The notes under the pieces were generated by a model. The model was given only the letters and a program-made list of their open reading frames with translations. It ran no database searches and was not told the origin of the DNA. Both the position numbers and the translations under genes were made by a program. A stretch of 16,344 nt of DNA from JADGGV01 sp035715725. GTDB taxonomy: Bacteria; Gemmatimonadota; Gemmatimonadetes; Longimicrobiales; RSA9. Below, piece after piece: positions 7,015-14,435 of this stretch; the first letter of the stretch is position 1, and every line of letters starts with the position of its first letter. The stretch covers positions 1-16,344 of the forward strand of contig DASTKT010000120.1 in NCBI GenBank assembly GCA_035715725.1. Direction: 5' to 3'.

Positions 7015-7865
7015 GGACCGACGCGTACCGCGCCGTGCGCCGCCGCGTCGTGAGCGCCACGATGCTCACGCTCACCGGCGTCGCCGCCGTCCTCACCGTC
7101 GTCCCGCTCCTTCTCATCCTCTGGCACCTGCTGCGGATGGGGATCGGCGCGCTCGACCTGGCGTTCTTCACCCACCTCCCGGCGCCGCCCGGCGAGGTCG
7201 GCGGCGGCGTCGCCAACGGGATCGTCGGCAGCGCCATCATCGTCGCGGTCGCCGCGCTCATCGGGCTCCCCATCGCCATCGCCGCCGGGCTGTTCCTCGC
7301 CGAGCGCGACGGCTCGCGCCTCGCCACCGCGGTCCGCTTCATTGCCGACGTCATGAACGGCATTCCGTCCATCGTCGTCGGCATCTTCGTCTGGGCGTGG
7401 CTCGTGGTCGCGATGAAGCACTTCTCCGCCCTGGCCGGCGGCGTGGCGCTCGCCATCATGCTGCTCCCCATGGTGGCGCGGACCACGGAGGAGATGGTGC
7501 GCCTCGTCCCGCGCGAGCTCGGCGAGGGCGGCTTCGCGCTCGGCCTCACGCGCTGGCGCACCACGCTCGGCATCGTGCTGCCCGCCGCGCGCAGCGGCAT
7601 CCTGACCGGCGTCCTCGTCGCGCTCGCGCGCATCGCCGGCGAGACCGCGCCGCTCCTCTTCACCACGCTCGGGAACAACTTCTGGCAGCTCCGGCTCGAT
7701 CGGCCCACCGCGGCGCTGCCGCTGCAGATCTTCCAGTACGCCATCTCGCCGTACGAGGACTGGCACCGCCAGGCCTGGGCCGGCGCCCTGCTCCTCATCG
7801 CCCTCGTGCTGGCCGTCAGCATCGCGGCCAAGTTCTTGATCCGCAGCCCGTTCCGGGAACGCTAG
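7011..7865 (+). CDS. pstA: Phosphate ABC transporter permease PstA
   Basis: This 284-residue inner-membrane protein is the second half of the phosphate channel. It starts at ATG 7011 inside the pstC stop. About six membrane segments are visible, starting with the hydrophobic run in residues 20-42. Family marks include FIADVMNGIPSIVVGIFVWA, the EAA-type loop around GGFALGLTRWRTTLGIVLP, and ALARIAGETAPLLFTTLGNN, where the GETAPL segment is typical of PstA. The region PLQIFQYAISPYEDWHRQAW before the last helix is also characteristic. The length is normal to slightly short for the family. Only two bases separate its stop from the pstB start. Confidence 0.96.
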   Translation: MRTDAYRAVRRRVVSATMLTLTGVAAVLTVVPLLLILWHLLRMGIGALDLAFFTHLPAPPGEVGGGVANGIVGSAIIVAVAALIGLPIAIAAGLFLAERDGSRLATAVRFIADVMNGIPSIVVGIFVWAWLVVAMKHFSALAGGVALAIMLLPMVARTTEEMVRLVPRELGEGGFALGLTRWRTTLGIVLPAARSGILTGVLVALARIAGETAPLLFTTLGNNFWQLRLDRPTAALPLQIFQYAISPYEDWHRQAWAGALLLIALVLAVSIAAKFLIRSPFRER

Positions 7866-7867
7866 CC

Positions 7868-8692
7868 ATGCGCGCCAGCTCCGTCGACGAGGTCCGCCCC
7901 GTGCCGAACGCTCCGGCCGCTCCGCCCGTCCCCGCGCCCGGCGAGCCGCCGGTCCTCGAGGCGCGCGACTTCTCCTTCTGGTACGGCTCCGCCCGCGCGC
8001 TCCGCGGGATCACGATGGCCATCGCCGAGCGGCAGGTGACGGCGCTCATCGGCCCCTCCGGCTGCGGCAAGTCGACGCTCCTGCGCTCGATCAACCGCAT
8101 GAACGACCTGATCCCGCACCACCGTCACGAGGGCGACATCCTGCTCCGCGGCGACTCGATCTTCGATCCGCAGCTCGACGTGGTGCGGCTGCGCCGCCGC
8201 GTCGGCATGGTGTTCCAGAAGCCGAACCCGTTCCCCAAGTCGATCTACGACAATGTCGCGTTCGGCCCGCGCATCAACGGCTACCGCGGCGAGCTCGACG
8301 AGCTGGTCGAGCACTCGCTCCGGCAGGCGGCGCTCTGGGACGAGGTGAAGGACCGCCTGGACGCCAGCGCGCTCGCGCTCTCCGGCGGCCAGCAGCAGCG
8401 CCTCTGCATCGCCCGCGCGCTCGCCGTCGAGCCGGAGGTGCTCCTCATGGACGAGCCCGCCTCGGCGCTCGACCCCATCGCGACGCAGAAGATCGAGGAC
8501 CTGATCTACGAGCTGAAGCGGGACTACACGGTCGTCATCGTCACGCATAACATGCAGCAGGCGGCTCGCGTCTCCGACTGGACCGCCTTCCTCTACCTCG
8601 GCGAGCTGGTGGAGTACGGTCCGACGAACGACCTCTTCACCCACCCCCGGGAGGAGCGGACGGAGGCCTACATCACCGGGAGGTTCGGATGA
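7868..8692 (+). CDS. pstB: Phosphate ABC transporter ATPase PstB
   Basis: This 274-residue ATP-binding subunit drives phosphate import by hydrolysing ATP at the cytoplasmic face of PstCA. Walker A is GPSGCGKST (62-70), the Q-loop lies in RVGMVFQKPNPFP, the ABC signature is LSGGQQQR (171-178), Walker B is VLLMDEP (D195, E196) and the switch histidine is in VIVTHNMQQA. The phrases KPNPFPKSIYDNVAFGPRI and SALDPIAT are diagnostic of PstB. The first 28 residues form a Pro/Ala-rich extension before the usual start of the domain, making it slightly longer than the E. coli protein. ATG 7868 is used; a later start is not excluded. The stop overlaps the phoU start (ATGA). Confidence 0.96.
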   Translation: MRASSVDEVRPVPNAPAAPPVPAPGEPPVLEARDFSFWYGSARALRGITMAIAERQVTALIGPSGCGKSTLLRSINRMNDLIPHHRHEGDILLRGDSIFDPQLDVVRLRRRVGMVFQKPNPFPKSIYDNVAFGPRINGYRGELDELVEHSLRQAALWDEVKDRLDASALALSGGQQQRLCIARALAVEPEVLLMDEPASALDPIATQKIEDLIYELKRDYTVVIVTHNMQQAARVSDWTAFLYLGELVEYGPTNDLFTHPREERTEAYITGRFG

Positions 8693-9381
8693 CCGCGCAG
8701 CGCCACTTCCACGAGGAGCTCGACCGCCTCCAGTCCCGCCTGGTCGGTATGGCCGGCCTCGCCGAGGAGATGGTGCGCATGGCCGTCGAGGCGCTCCACG
8801 CCCGCGACGCCGAGCGCGCCGCCGAGGTCATCGAGCGCGACAGCGAGGTCGATGCGCTCGAGGTCGAGATCGACGACCTCGCCATCCAGCTCCTCGCGCT
8901 CCAGCAGCCCATGGCCCGCGACCTCCGCTTCATCACCATGGCCATGAAGATCAGCAACGACCTCGAGCGCGTCGGCGACCACGCCGTCAACATCGCCGAG
9001 GAGGTCGAGCACCTCCTCCACTCCCCCGCCGTCCCCGCGCTCCCCGAGATCGAGGAGATGGTGCGCATCAGCACCGACATGCTGAGCGACGCGCTCGACG
9101 CCTTCATCCGCCTCGACACCCGGCTCGCCCGCAGCCTCGGCCGCCGCGACGACCGCGTCGACGAGCTGCACGCCAACGTCTTCCGCATCCTCCTCACGCA
9201 CATGATGGAGGACCCGCGGAAGATCAGCGCCGGGATGGACCTCTTCCTCGTCTCGCGCAACCTCGAGCGCATCGCCGACCTCGCCACGAACATCGCCGAG
9301 GACGTCGTCTTCCTCGTCGAGGGCCGCAACATCCGCCACCGCCCCGAGGCCCGCGCACCCGAGCCCTCGCCGGCGGACTGA
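8689..9381 (+). CDS. phoU: Phosphate signalling protein PhoU
   Basis: This 230-residue all-helical cytoplasmic protein couples the state of the Pst transporter to PhoR and keeps the Pho response off when phosphate is plentiful. It begins at ATG 8689 within the pstB stop, with GGGAGG just upstream. Two tandem three-helix bundles are clear: the family metal-site motif appears as ERVGDHAVNIAEEV (starting at residue 93) and ERIADLATNIAEDV (starting at 193), exactly 100 residues apart. RDLRFITMAMKISNDLERVGD is typical of the first bundle. Length is as expected. It is the last gene of the operon; the next gene has its own promoter 25 nt downstream. Confidence 0.96.
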   Translation: MTAQRHFHEELDRLQSRLVGMAGLAEEMVRMAVEALHARDAERAAEVIERDSEVDALEVEIDDLAIQLLALQQPMARDLRFITMAMKISNDLERVGDHAVNIAEEVEHLLHSPAVPALPEIEEMVRISTDMLSDALDAFIRLDTRLARSLGRRDDRVDELHANVFRILLTHMMEDPRKISAGMDLFLVSRNLERIADLATNIAEDVVFLVEGRNIRHRPEARAPEPSPAD

Positions 9382-9405
9382 CGCCCCGCCCGCGGCCGCG
9401 CTTGC

Positions 9406-9434
9406 TTGACAGCCGGGCGGGGAGCGGGCACTAT
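9406..9434 (+). promoter_or_regulatory. Sigma70-type promoter before the SDR gene
   Basis: A perfect -35 TTGACA (9406-9411), a 17-nt spacer and the -10-like CACTAT (9429-9434) lie downstream of phoU. This indicates that the following metabolic genes are transcribed independently of the pst operon. It also argues that translation of the SDR starts downstream of about 9441. Confidence 0.6.
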
Positions 9435-9491
9435 CCCCCGTCTGAGACCGAGCACACGCGATCGCGGACGATCTCGACGGAGCGCTGCCCG

Positions 9492-10400
9492 TTGACAGCG
9501 GAGAACCGCACGCCGCCGGGTCGGGAGGAGGGTCCGCTTCCGGAGACCGGGACGACCACGCCGGTCGCGCCCGACCCCGTCGAGCGGCTGCTCGCGGAGG
9601 TCGTCGAGGAGACGCAGCCGGCGCCGGTCGCGCTCCACCACGAGCTGCGCGGCCTCGGCTGCATCGTGACCGGCGGCTCCTCCGGCATCGGCCGCGCCAT
9701 CGCGCTCGAGCTGGCGCGCAACGGCGCCCACGTCGCCTTCAACTACTTCGACGACGGCGACCGGCGGACCCGCGCCCGCGCCGAGGCCACCGCCGCGGAG
9801 CTGCGCCAGCTCGAGGTCAACGTGCTGTGCCGCGCTTGCGACGTGCGCGACCCCACCGCCGTCGCCGCCTTCGTCGACGAGGCCAAGGACGCGTTCGGCG
9901 GCCTCGAGATCCTGGTGAACAACGCCGGCATCGCCCGCGACCGCGCGCTCTGGCGCATGACGGACGAGCAGTGGCAGGAGGTGCTCGCCACGAACCTGAC
10001 CGGCGCGTTTCACCTGATCCGCGTCGTGGCCCCGATCTTCCGCGCGCAGCAGCACGGCAAGATCGTCAACGTCAGCTCCGTGCACGGCATCCGCAGCGAG
10101 TTCGGCCTGGCCAACTACGCCGCGTCCAAGGCCGGGCTCCTCGGGCTCACGCGCTCCGCCGCCATCGAGCTCGGCCCGTCCAACGTCAACGTGAACGCCG
10201 TGGCGCCGGGCTACATCCGCACGACGCGGCTGACCGACGGCGTCGCGCCCGAGGTGCTCGACCGGGCCCGCGAGCGCAGCGTGCTCGGACGGCTGGGCGA
10301 CCCGCAGGACGTCGCCCACGTCGTCATCTTTCTCTGCTCCGAGCAGGCGCGGCACATCACCGGCGCGGTCATCCCCGTGGACGGCGGCCACCTGCTGTAA
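9492..10400 (+). CDS. Short-chain dehydrogenase/reductase, FabG-like, with N-terminal extension
   Basis: This classical SDR probably reduces a 3-oxoacyl thioester (ACP or CoA) with NAD(P)H, or runs the reverse reaction. The Rossmann motif is TGGSSGIGR (from T60), followed by NNAGIARD. The catalytic tetrad is N168, S196, Y209 and K213 (in NYAASKAG), and the C-terminal VAPGYIRT and GAVIPVDGGHLL are typical. I chose TTG 9492 (ACGGAG at 9477-9482 upstream, 302 residues); the frame is open to TTG 9402, but that lies upstream of the likely transcription start. Even so, about 59 residues precede the glycine motif, compared with about a dozen in FabG. This Pro/Glu-rich extension includes a helix-like RLLAEVVEE. 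The substrate is not certain. The neighbouring crotonase and acyl-CoA dehydrogenase suggest acyl-CoA metabolism. Confidence 0.85.
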   Translation: MTAENRTPPGREEGPLPETGTTTPVAPDPVERLLAEVVEETQPAPVALHHELRGLGCIVTGGSSGIGRAIALELARNGAHVAFNYFDDGDRRTRARAEATAAELRQLEVNVLCRACDVRDPTAVAAFVDEAKDAFGGLEILVNNAGIARDRALWRMTDEQWQEVLATNLTGAFHLIRVVAPIFRAQQHGKIVNVSSVHGIRSEFGLANYAASKAGLLGLTRSAAIELGPSNVNVNAVAPGYIRTTRLTDGVAPEVLDRARERSVLGRLGDPQDVAHVVIFLCSEQARHITGAVIPVDGGHLL

Positions 10401-10430
10401 GCGACGACTCCGACTCCGGCGTGTTCGACG

Positions 10431-11195
10431 ATGAACTACAAGAACATCAGGCTCGACTTCAAGGAAAAGCACGCGGTCCTCACCATCGACCGGCCGCCCG
10501 AGAACCTCCTCGGCCTCGAGGCCATCGAAGAGGTGAACGACGCGCTCGCCGCCGTGCGCGAGCGCCGCGACATCGAGGTGCTCGTGCTCCGCGGCGCCGG
10601 CGGCATCCTCGGCGACCTCGACCTCGAGCAGGTCACGAAGAGCCGCGTCCGCCGCCTCATCCAGGTCTATCACCGGATCTTCGAGACGATGCGCATGATG
10701 GACGCGGTCTCCATCGCCGCCGTCGAGAAGCGCGCCGTCGGCGCCGGCTTCGAGCTATCGCTCGTCTGCAACCTCATCGTCGCCGGCGAAGGCTCCACGT
10801 TCCAGCTCCCGGCGCTCAGCTACGGCCTCATCCCCACCATCGCCTCGGCCATGCTGCCGCGCCTCGCGCCGCGCCGCCGCGCCATGGAGTGGATCCTCAC
10901 CGGCTGCGAGATCCCCGTCTCCCAGCTCGACCACGACGGCATCGTCAACCGCATCTTCCCGCTCAGGTCCTTCGACAAGAAGCTCGACGGCTTCGTCCGC
11001 GAGATCACCGGCAAGAGCGGCGCGGTCCTGCGCCTTGCCAAGAAGGCGCAGTTCGCCGCCTACGGCGCCTCCTACGAGGACGCCCTCGCGCGCGCCCACG
11101 CCATCTTCCTCGGCGACCTCATGGACCTGCAGGACAGCGAGGAGGGGCTGCGCGCGCACCGTGAGGGCCGCGAGCCGCAGTGGAAGAACAAATGA
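10431..11195 (+). CDS. Enoyl-CoA hydratase/isomerase (crotonase) family protein, divergent
   Basis: This 254-residue crotonase-fold protein starts at ATG 10431, 30 nt after the SDR stop, with only a weak ribosome-binding site. The N-terminal AVLTIDRPPENLLG and the core AVGAGFELSLVCNLIVAGEG identify the family. The first catalytic glutamate of enoyl-CoA hydratase (rat Glu144) matches E108. The second (Glu164, normally in GQPEI) is replaced by A128 in QLPAL, exactly 20 residues on. The oxyanion-hole glycine in the second motif is kept, while the first oxyanion loop (GAGGILGDLDL) is atypical. Ordinary hydration of enoyl-CoA is therefore doubtful; an isomerase, a dienoyl-CoA hydratase of the aromatic-degradation type or another thioester reaction is possible. 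It is probably cotranscribed with the SDR and overlaps the next gene by 4 nt. Confidence 0.85.
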   Translation: MNYKNIRLDFKEKHAVLTIDRPPENLLGLEAIEEVNDALAAVRERRDIEVLVLRGAGGILGDLDLEQVTKSRVRRLIQVYHRIFETMRMMDAVSIAAVEKRAVGAGFELSLVCNLIVAGEGSTFQLPALSYGLIPTIASAMLPRLAPRRRAMEWILTGCEIPVSQLDHDGIVNRIFPLRSFDKKLDGFVREITGKSGAVLRLAKKAQFAAYGASYEDALARAHAIFLGDLMDLQDSEEGLRAHREGREPQWKNK

Positions 11196-11794
11196 GGCGA
11201 CGCCCCGCCGCCGCCCTGCTCGCCCTGGCCCTCGCGCTCGGGTGCGCGCGGCGTGCGGCGCTCCCCACGCCCGAGTCCCCGCAGACGCGCGCGCCCGACC
11301 TCACCGGGCGCACCGTCATGGTGCTCCCCGCGCAGCCCGTCGGCAGCATCGCCTCGACGACCGTCCAGGCGTTCGACGCCGAGGCCGCCTACTGGCTCGG
11401 CGACCGCGGCGCGCGCGTCCGCTGGAAGTTCCCCCGCCAGCTCGAGCAGAGCCTGACCACCGCCGGCGGGCTCGACATCGACCTGCACAACCTCGCCGTC
11501 GGCGACTTCCGCGGCATGCGCCTCCGCCGCATCGGCGACCCGCTCTTCGGCGACCTGCGCCGCCTCGGCGCGCTCGTCGACGCCCGCTACGCGCTCCTCC
11601 CCACGTCGCTGGCCTACGTCCCGCCCCCCGCCGGGCAGACGCAGGGCCGCGTCGAGGTCGCCGCCGCCCTCGTCGACACCATGGGCGGCGACGTCGTCTG
11701 GTTCGGCGTCCTCGCCGGCGAGCGCGGCCCCGAGGACGACCGAGCCACCGCCGCCACCGCGGCCCGGGCGCTCGCCCGGGCCGTCGTACCGTAG
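11192..11794 (+). CDS. Predicted lipoprotein of unknown function
   Basis: This 200-residue protein starts at ATG 11192, overlapping the preceding stop (ATGA). The frame also has GTG 11180, but ATG gives a clean signal peptide: basic MRRRP, a hydrophobic stretch, then ALGC. The lipobox is slightly atypical, with Ala at -3. After a short linker come GRTVMVLPAQPVG and repeated alpha/beta patterns (DAEAAYWLGDRG, VRWKFPRQLEQSL, NLAVGDFRGMRLRRIGDPLF, DARYALLPTSLAYV). This recalls lipoproteins with a TolB-N/CsgG-like fold, an analogy drawn from pattern rather than a match. No catalytic motif is visible. A near-perfect palindrome (11761-11782) lies in the last codons, and an 8-bp hairpin (11799-11817) follows the stop. 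Confidence 0.78.
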   Translation: MRRRPAAALLALALALGCARRAALPTPESPQTRAPDLTGRTVMVLPAQPVGSIASTTVQAFDAEAAYWLGDRGARVRWKFPRQLEQSLTTAGGLDIDLHNLAVGDFRGMRLRRIGDPLFGDLRRLGALVDARYALLPTSLAYVPPPAGQTQGRVEVAAALVDTMGGDVVWFGVLAGERGPEDDRATAATAARALARAVVP

Positions 11795-11798
11795 ACCC

Positions 11799-11817
11799 GC
11801 GCCGGCCCCGCCGGCGC
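11799..11817 (+). terminator. Weak hairpin after the lipoprotein gene
   Basis: An 8-bp GC stem GCGCCGGC with a CCC loop and GCCGGCGC follows the stop by 4 nt. There is no T-tract, so it is a pause or Rho-dependent site at best. Confidence 0.35.
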
Positions 11818-11842
11818 TGATTGCATAGGAAGAGAAGAGAGC

Positions 11843-12862
11843 ATGGCTGCCAGAACGGTCACCCTGATCCCCGGCGACGGCATCGGCCCCGCCATCACCG
11901 AAGCCACCGTCCGCGTGCTCGAGGCCGCCGGCGCCGACATCGAGTGGGAGAGGCACCTCGCCGGCGTCGCCGGCGTCGAGGCGAGCGGCTCGCCGCTCCC
12001 CGAGGAGACGCTCGAGTCGATCCGCCGCACGAGCGTCGCGCTGAAGGGGCCGCTCACGACCCCGATCGGCGTCGGGTTCCGCTCCGTCAACGTCGCGCTG
12101 CGCAAGGAGTTCGACCTCTACGCCAACGTCCGCCCGGCCCGCACCATCGTCCCCGGCGGCCGCTACGACGACATCGACCTCGTGCTGATCCGCGAGAACA
12201 CCGAGGGGCTCTACGTCGGCGTCGAGCACTACATCGGGATGGCCGACGACCCCAAGGCCGCCGCCGAGTCCGTCATGATCATCACGCGCTTCGGCGCCGA
12301 GCGCGCCGTGCGCTACGCCTTCGACTACGCGGTCAAGCACGGCCGGAAGAAGGTCACGCTCGTCCACAAGGCGAACATCCTGAAGTACACGCAGGGGCTC
12401 TTCCTCGAGGCCGGCCGCCAGGTCGCGAAGGAGTACGAGGGGCGCATCGAGTTCGACGACATGATCGTCGACGCCGCCGCCATGAACCTCGTCCTCAAGC
12501 CCGAGCGCTTCGACGTCCTCGTCATGGAGAACATGTTCGGGGACATCCTCTCCGACCTCATGGCCGGCCTCGTCGGCGGCCTCGGCCTCGCGCCCGGCGG
12601 CAACATCGGGAAGGACGCCGCCATCTTCGAGCCCGTCCACGGCTCCGCTCCCGACATCGCGGGGAAGGGGATCGCCAACCCCTCCGCCATGATCCTCGCC
12701 GGCGCCATGATGCTCGAGCACATCGGCCAGGCCGAGGCCGGCGCCCGCGCCCGCGACGCCCTCGAGGCCACCATCCGCGCCGGCGATTCGACCACCCCCG
12801 ACCTCGGCGGCACCGGCACGACGGAGAGCTTCACGGAGGCGGTGGTGCGGCGACTGCGGTAG
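11843..12862 (+). CDS. icd: NAD-dependent isocitrate dehydrogenase
   Basis: This 339-residue decarboxylating dehydrogenase converts isocitrate to 2-oxoglutarate in the TCA cycle. ATG 11843 follows a purine-rich ribosome-binding region (AGGAAGAGAAGAG). Substrate residues are of the isocitrate type: FRSVNVALR carries S81, N83 and R87, matching E. coli Ser113, Asn115 and Arg119, not the Glu/Leu pattern of isopropylmalate dehydrogenase. Cofactor residues are of the NAD type: in HGSAPDIAGKGIANPSA, D271, I272 and A278 replace E. coli Lys344, Tyr345 and Val351. Other family marks are ANVRPARTIV, LIRENTEGLYVGVEHY and MENMFGDILSDLMAG. The short homodimer-type length and NAD preference suit the ancient, catabolic form. 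Tartrate or homoisocitrate dehydrogenase is much less likely. It stands as its own unit after the lipoprotein gene. Confidence 0.93.
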   Translation: MAARTVTLIPGDGIGPAITEATVRVLEAAGADIEWERHLAGVAGVEASGSPLPEETLESIRRTSVALKGPLTTPIGVGFRSVNVALRKEFDLYANVRPARTIVPGGRYDDIDLVLIRENTEGLYVGVEHYIGMADDPKAAAESVMIITRFGAERAVRYAFDYAVKHGRKKVTLVHKANILKYTQGLFLEAGRQVAKEYEGRIEFDDMIVDAAAMNLVLKPERFDVLVMENMFGDILSDLMAGLVGGLGLAPGGNIGKDAAIFEPVHGSAPDIAGKGIANPSAMILAGAMMLEHIGQAEAGARARDALEATIRAGDSTTPDLGGTGTTESFTEAVVRRLR

Positions 12863-12913
12863 GGAGGACGCGGAGAGCGGCGCCCGGCGTCCGGCCGTCG
12901 GGCGAACGACGCC

Positions 12914-13116
12914 TCACACGGAGACGCGGAGGCGCGGAGCGGGTGGAGTCCACGAGCGCGGCGTACGCGGCGGCCGGGCTCAGCCGGCATCTGAAGAATC
13001 TGTTGTGATTCATCCTGGAATGCGCCCGGTGGGCTTCGACCCCCCGGGCGCTTCTCGCATTCCCCGGAGACGCTCGGCCGCCCGGCAACCCTCCGCGCCT
13101 CCGCGTCTCCGTGTGA
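12914..13116. mobile_element. MITE-like element with 26-bp perfect terminal inverted repeats
   Basis: The sequence at 12914-12939 is repeated exactly in inverted orientation at 13091-13116. Each arm consists of three 8-nt units, [AG]C[AG]CGGAG, read ACACGGAG, ACGCGGAG, GCGCGGAG on the left and as the complement on the right. The 151-nt centre has no credible gene and contains an imperfect hairpin (13017-13063: GGAAT with ATTCC outside, GCGCCCGG with CCGGGCGC inside). The element fills most of the 366-nt gene-free gap between icd and the acyl-CoA dehydrogenase. Similar degenerate 8- or 9-mer arrays are, from memory, dispersed in many phyla. Whether this copy was ever mobile is unknown; no target-site duplication is evident. 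Confidence 0.6.
13017..13063 (+). repeat. Inner hairpin of the MITE-like element
   Basis: GGAATGCGCCCGG (13017-13029) can pair with CCGGGCGC (13044-13051) and ATTCC (13059-13063), leaving a small bulge. It lies in the centre of the larger inverted repeat, giving a nested structure. Confidence 0.6.
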
Positions 13117-13182
13117 ACTGCCGTTGAAGGCCCCCGAAGACGCCCGCGGCCCCCGCCGCTCGCGTCCCGCCGCGCCTCCCGC

Positions 13183-13188
13183 TATCTT
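13183..13188 (+). promoter_or_regulatory. Possible -10 element before the acyl-CoA dehydrogenase
   Basis: TATCTT lies 41 nt before the start codon in otherwise very GC-rich DNA. No convincing -35 is seen at 17 nt (TCGCGT), so this is a tentative call. Confidence 0.35.
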
Positions 13189-13228
13189 CCCGAAGCTGTA
13201 CTCCACCAACGATCGAGGCGAGCACCCG

Positions 13229-14410
13229 ATGGCGAAGTTCACCGGCATCGACTACTACGACATGGATTCGCTCCTCTCCGAGGAGGAGCGCATGATCCGC
13301 GACACGGTCCGCGAGTGGGTCGACGACAACCTGCTCCCGGTCATCCAGGACGCGTACATCAACCGGCACTTCCCGAAGGAGCTGATCCCGCAGATGGCCG
13401 AGCTCGGCATCTTCGGGGCGAACCTCCCGGAGGAGTACGGCTGCGCGGGGCTGAACAACGTCGCCTACGGGCTCATCATGCAGGAGCTGGAGCGCGGCGA
13501 CTCCGGGATCCGCTCCTTCGCGTCCGTGCAGGGCGCGCTCTGCATGTACCCGATCTACGCCTTCGGCTCCGACGAGCAGAAGCGGAAGTACCTGCCGGAG
13601 ATGGCGGCCGGCAACGTCATCGGCTGCTTCGGCCTGACCGAGCCGGACTTCGGCTCGAACCCCGCGGGCATGATCACCACCGCCCGCCAGGATGGCGACG
13701 GCTGGGTGCTGAATGGCGCCAAGATGTGGATCACGAACGGCTCCATGGCCGACATCGCGATCGTCTGGGCGAAGACCGGCGCGCTCGACGACGCGTCGTC
13801 GATCCGCGGCTTCATCGTCCCGACCGACACCCCCGGCTTCGAGGCGCGCGACCAGAAGGGGAAGCTCTCGCTCCTCGCCTCCGACACCAGCGAGCTCGCG
13901 CTGCAGGACGTCCGCGTCGGCCCCGAGGCGCTCCTCCCCAAGTCCGGCGGCCTGAAGAGCCCGCTCATGTGCCTCACGCAGGCGCGCTATGGCATCGCCT
14001 GGGGCGCGATCGGCGCGGCCATGGCCTGCTTCGACGAGGCGCTCCGCTACGCCAAAGAGCGCGTCATGTTCGACGAGCCGATCGGCGCCAAGCAGATCCA
14101 GCAGGTCCGCCTGGCCGACATGCTGACCGGCATCACGCAGGCGCAGCTCCTCACGCTCCAGCTCGGCCGCCTCAAGGACGACGGCCGCGCCCGCCCGCAG
14201 CAGGTCTCGCTCGCCAAGCGCGCCAACGTCGACATGGCCTGCAACGTGGCCCGCGAAGCGCGGCGCCTCCTCGGCGCCAACGGCATCCTCGTCGAGTACG
14301 CCGCCATGCGCCACATGGCCAACCTCGAGTCCGTCTACACCTACGAGGGCACGCACGACGTGCACGGCCTCATCCTCGGCCAGGACCTGACCGGCCTGTC
14401 GGCGTTCTGA
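13229..14410 (+). CDS. gcdH: Acyl-CoA dehydrogenase, glutaryl-CoA dehydrogenase-like
   Basis: This 393-residue FAD enzyme most resembles glutaryl-CoA dehydrogenase, which oxidises and decarboxylates glutaryl-CoA to crotonyl-CoA in lysine, tryptophan and aromatic breakdown. ATG 13229 has GAGG 10 nt upstream; the frame is open to 13124, but those residues are leader. Domains run as N-terminal helices (MIRDTVREWVDDNLLP), the FAD/substrate segment IGCFGLTEPDFGSNP, the beta-domain with LNGAKMWITNG, and the C-terminal helices. The catalytic base is E373 in the GcdH-type TYEGTHDVHGLILGQ. R95 in SGIRSFASVQ corresponds to the arginine that binds the glutaryl carboxylate in human GcdH, which supports the substrate call. 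No electron-transfer flavoprotein gene is nearby. Repeat elements flank it on both sides. Confidence 0.88.
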   Translation: MAKFTGIDYYDMDSLLSEEERMIRDTVREWVDDNLLPVIQDAYINRHFPKELIPQMAELGIFGANLPEEYGCAGLNNVAYGLIMQELERGDSGIRSFASVQGALCMYPIYAFGSDEQKRKYLPEMAAGNVIGCFGLTEPDFGSNPAGMITTARQDGDGWVLNGAKMWITNGSMADIAIVWAKTGALDDASSIRGFIVPTDTPGFEARDQKGKLSLLASDTSELALQDVRVGPEALLPKSGGLKSPLMCLTQARYGIAWGAIGAAMACFDEALRYAKERVMFDEPIGAKQIQQVRLADMLTGITQAQLLTLQLGRLKDDGRARPQQVSLAKRANVDMACNVAREARRLLGANGILVEYAAMRHMANLESVYTYEGTHDVHGLILGQDLTGLSAF

Positions 14411-14435
14411 CCCGCCCCGCGCCTCCGGCGCGGCA

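Noticed and set aside
9402..9491. Upstream TTG start for the SDR gene
   Set aside because: It overlaps the -35 element TTGACA and would precede the likely transcription start; TTG 9492 with ACGGAG upstream fits better.
9492..9497. A second TTGACA downstream of the SDR promoter
   Set aside because: No -10-like sequence lies 16-18 nt downstream, and the TTG is better explained as the start codon.
8673..10673. Long minus-strand open frames opposite phoU, the SDR and the crotonase
   Set aside because: They are rich in Arg, Ala, Val and Asp, match no family, and mirror well-supported + strand genes. Such antisense frames are expected in very GC-rich DNA.
11761..11782. GGCCCGGGCG palindrome as a terminator
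   Set aside because: It lies in the last codons of the lipoprotein (encoding ARALARAV) and no T-tract follows; codon bias alone could produce it.
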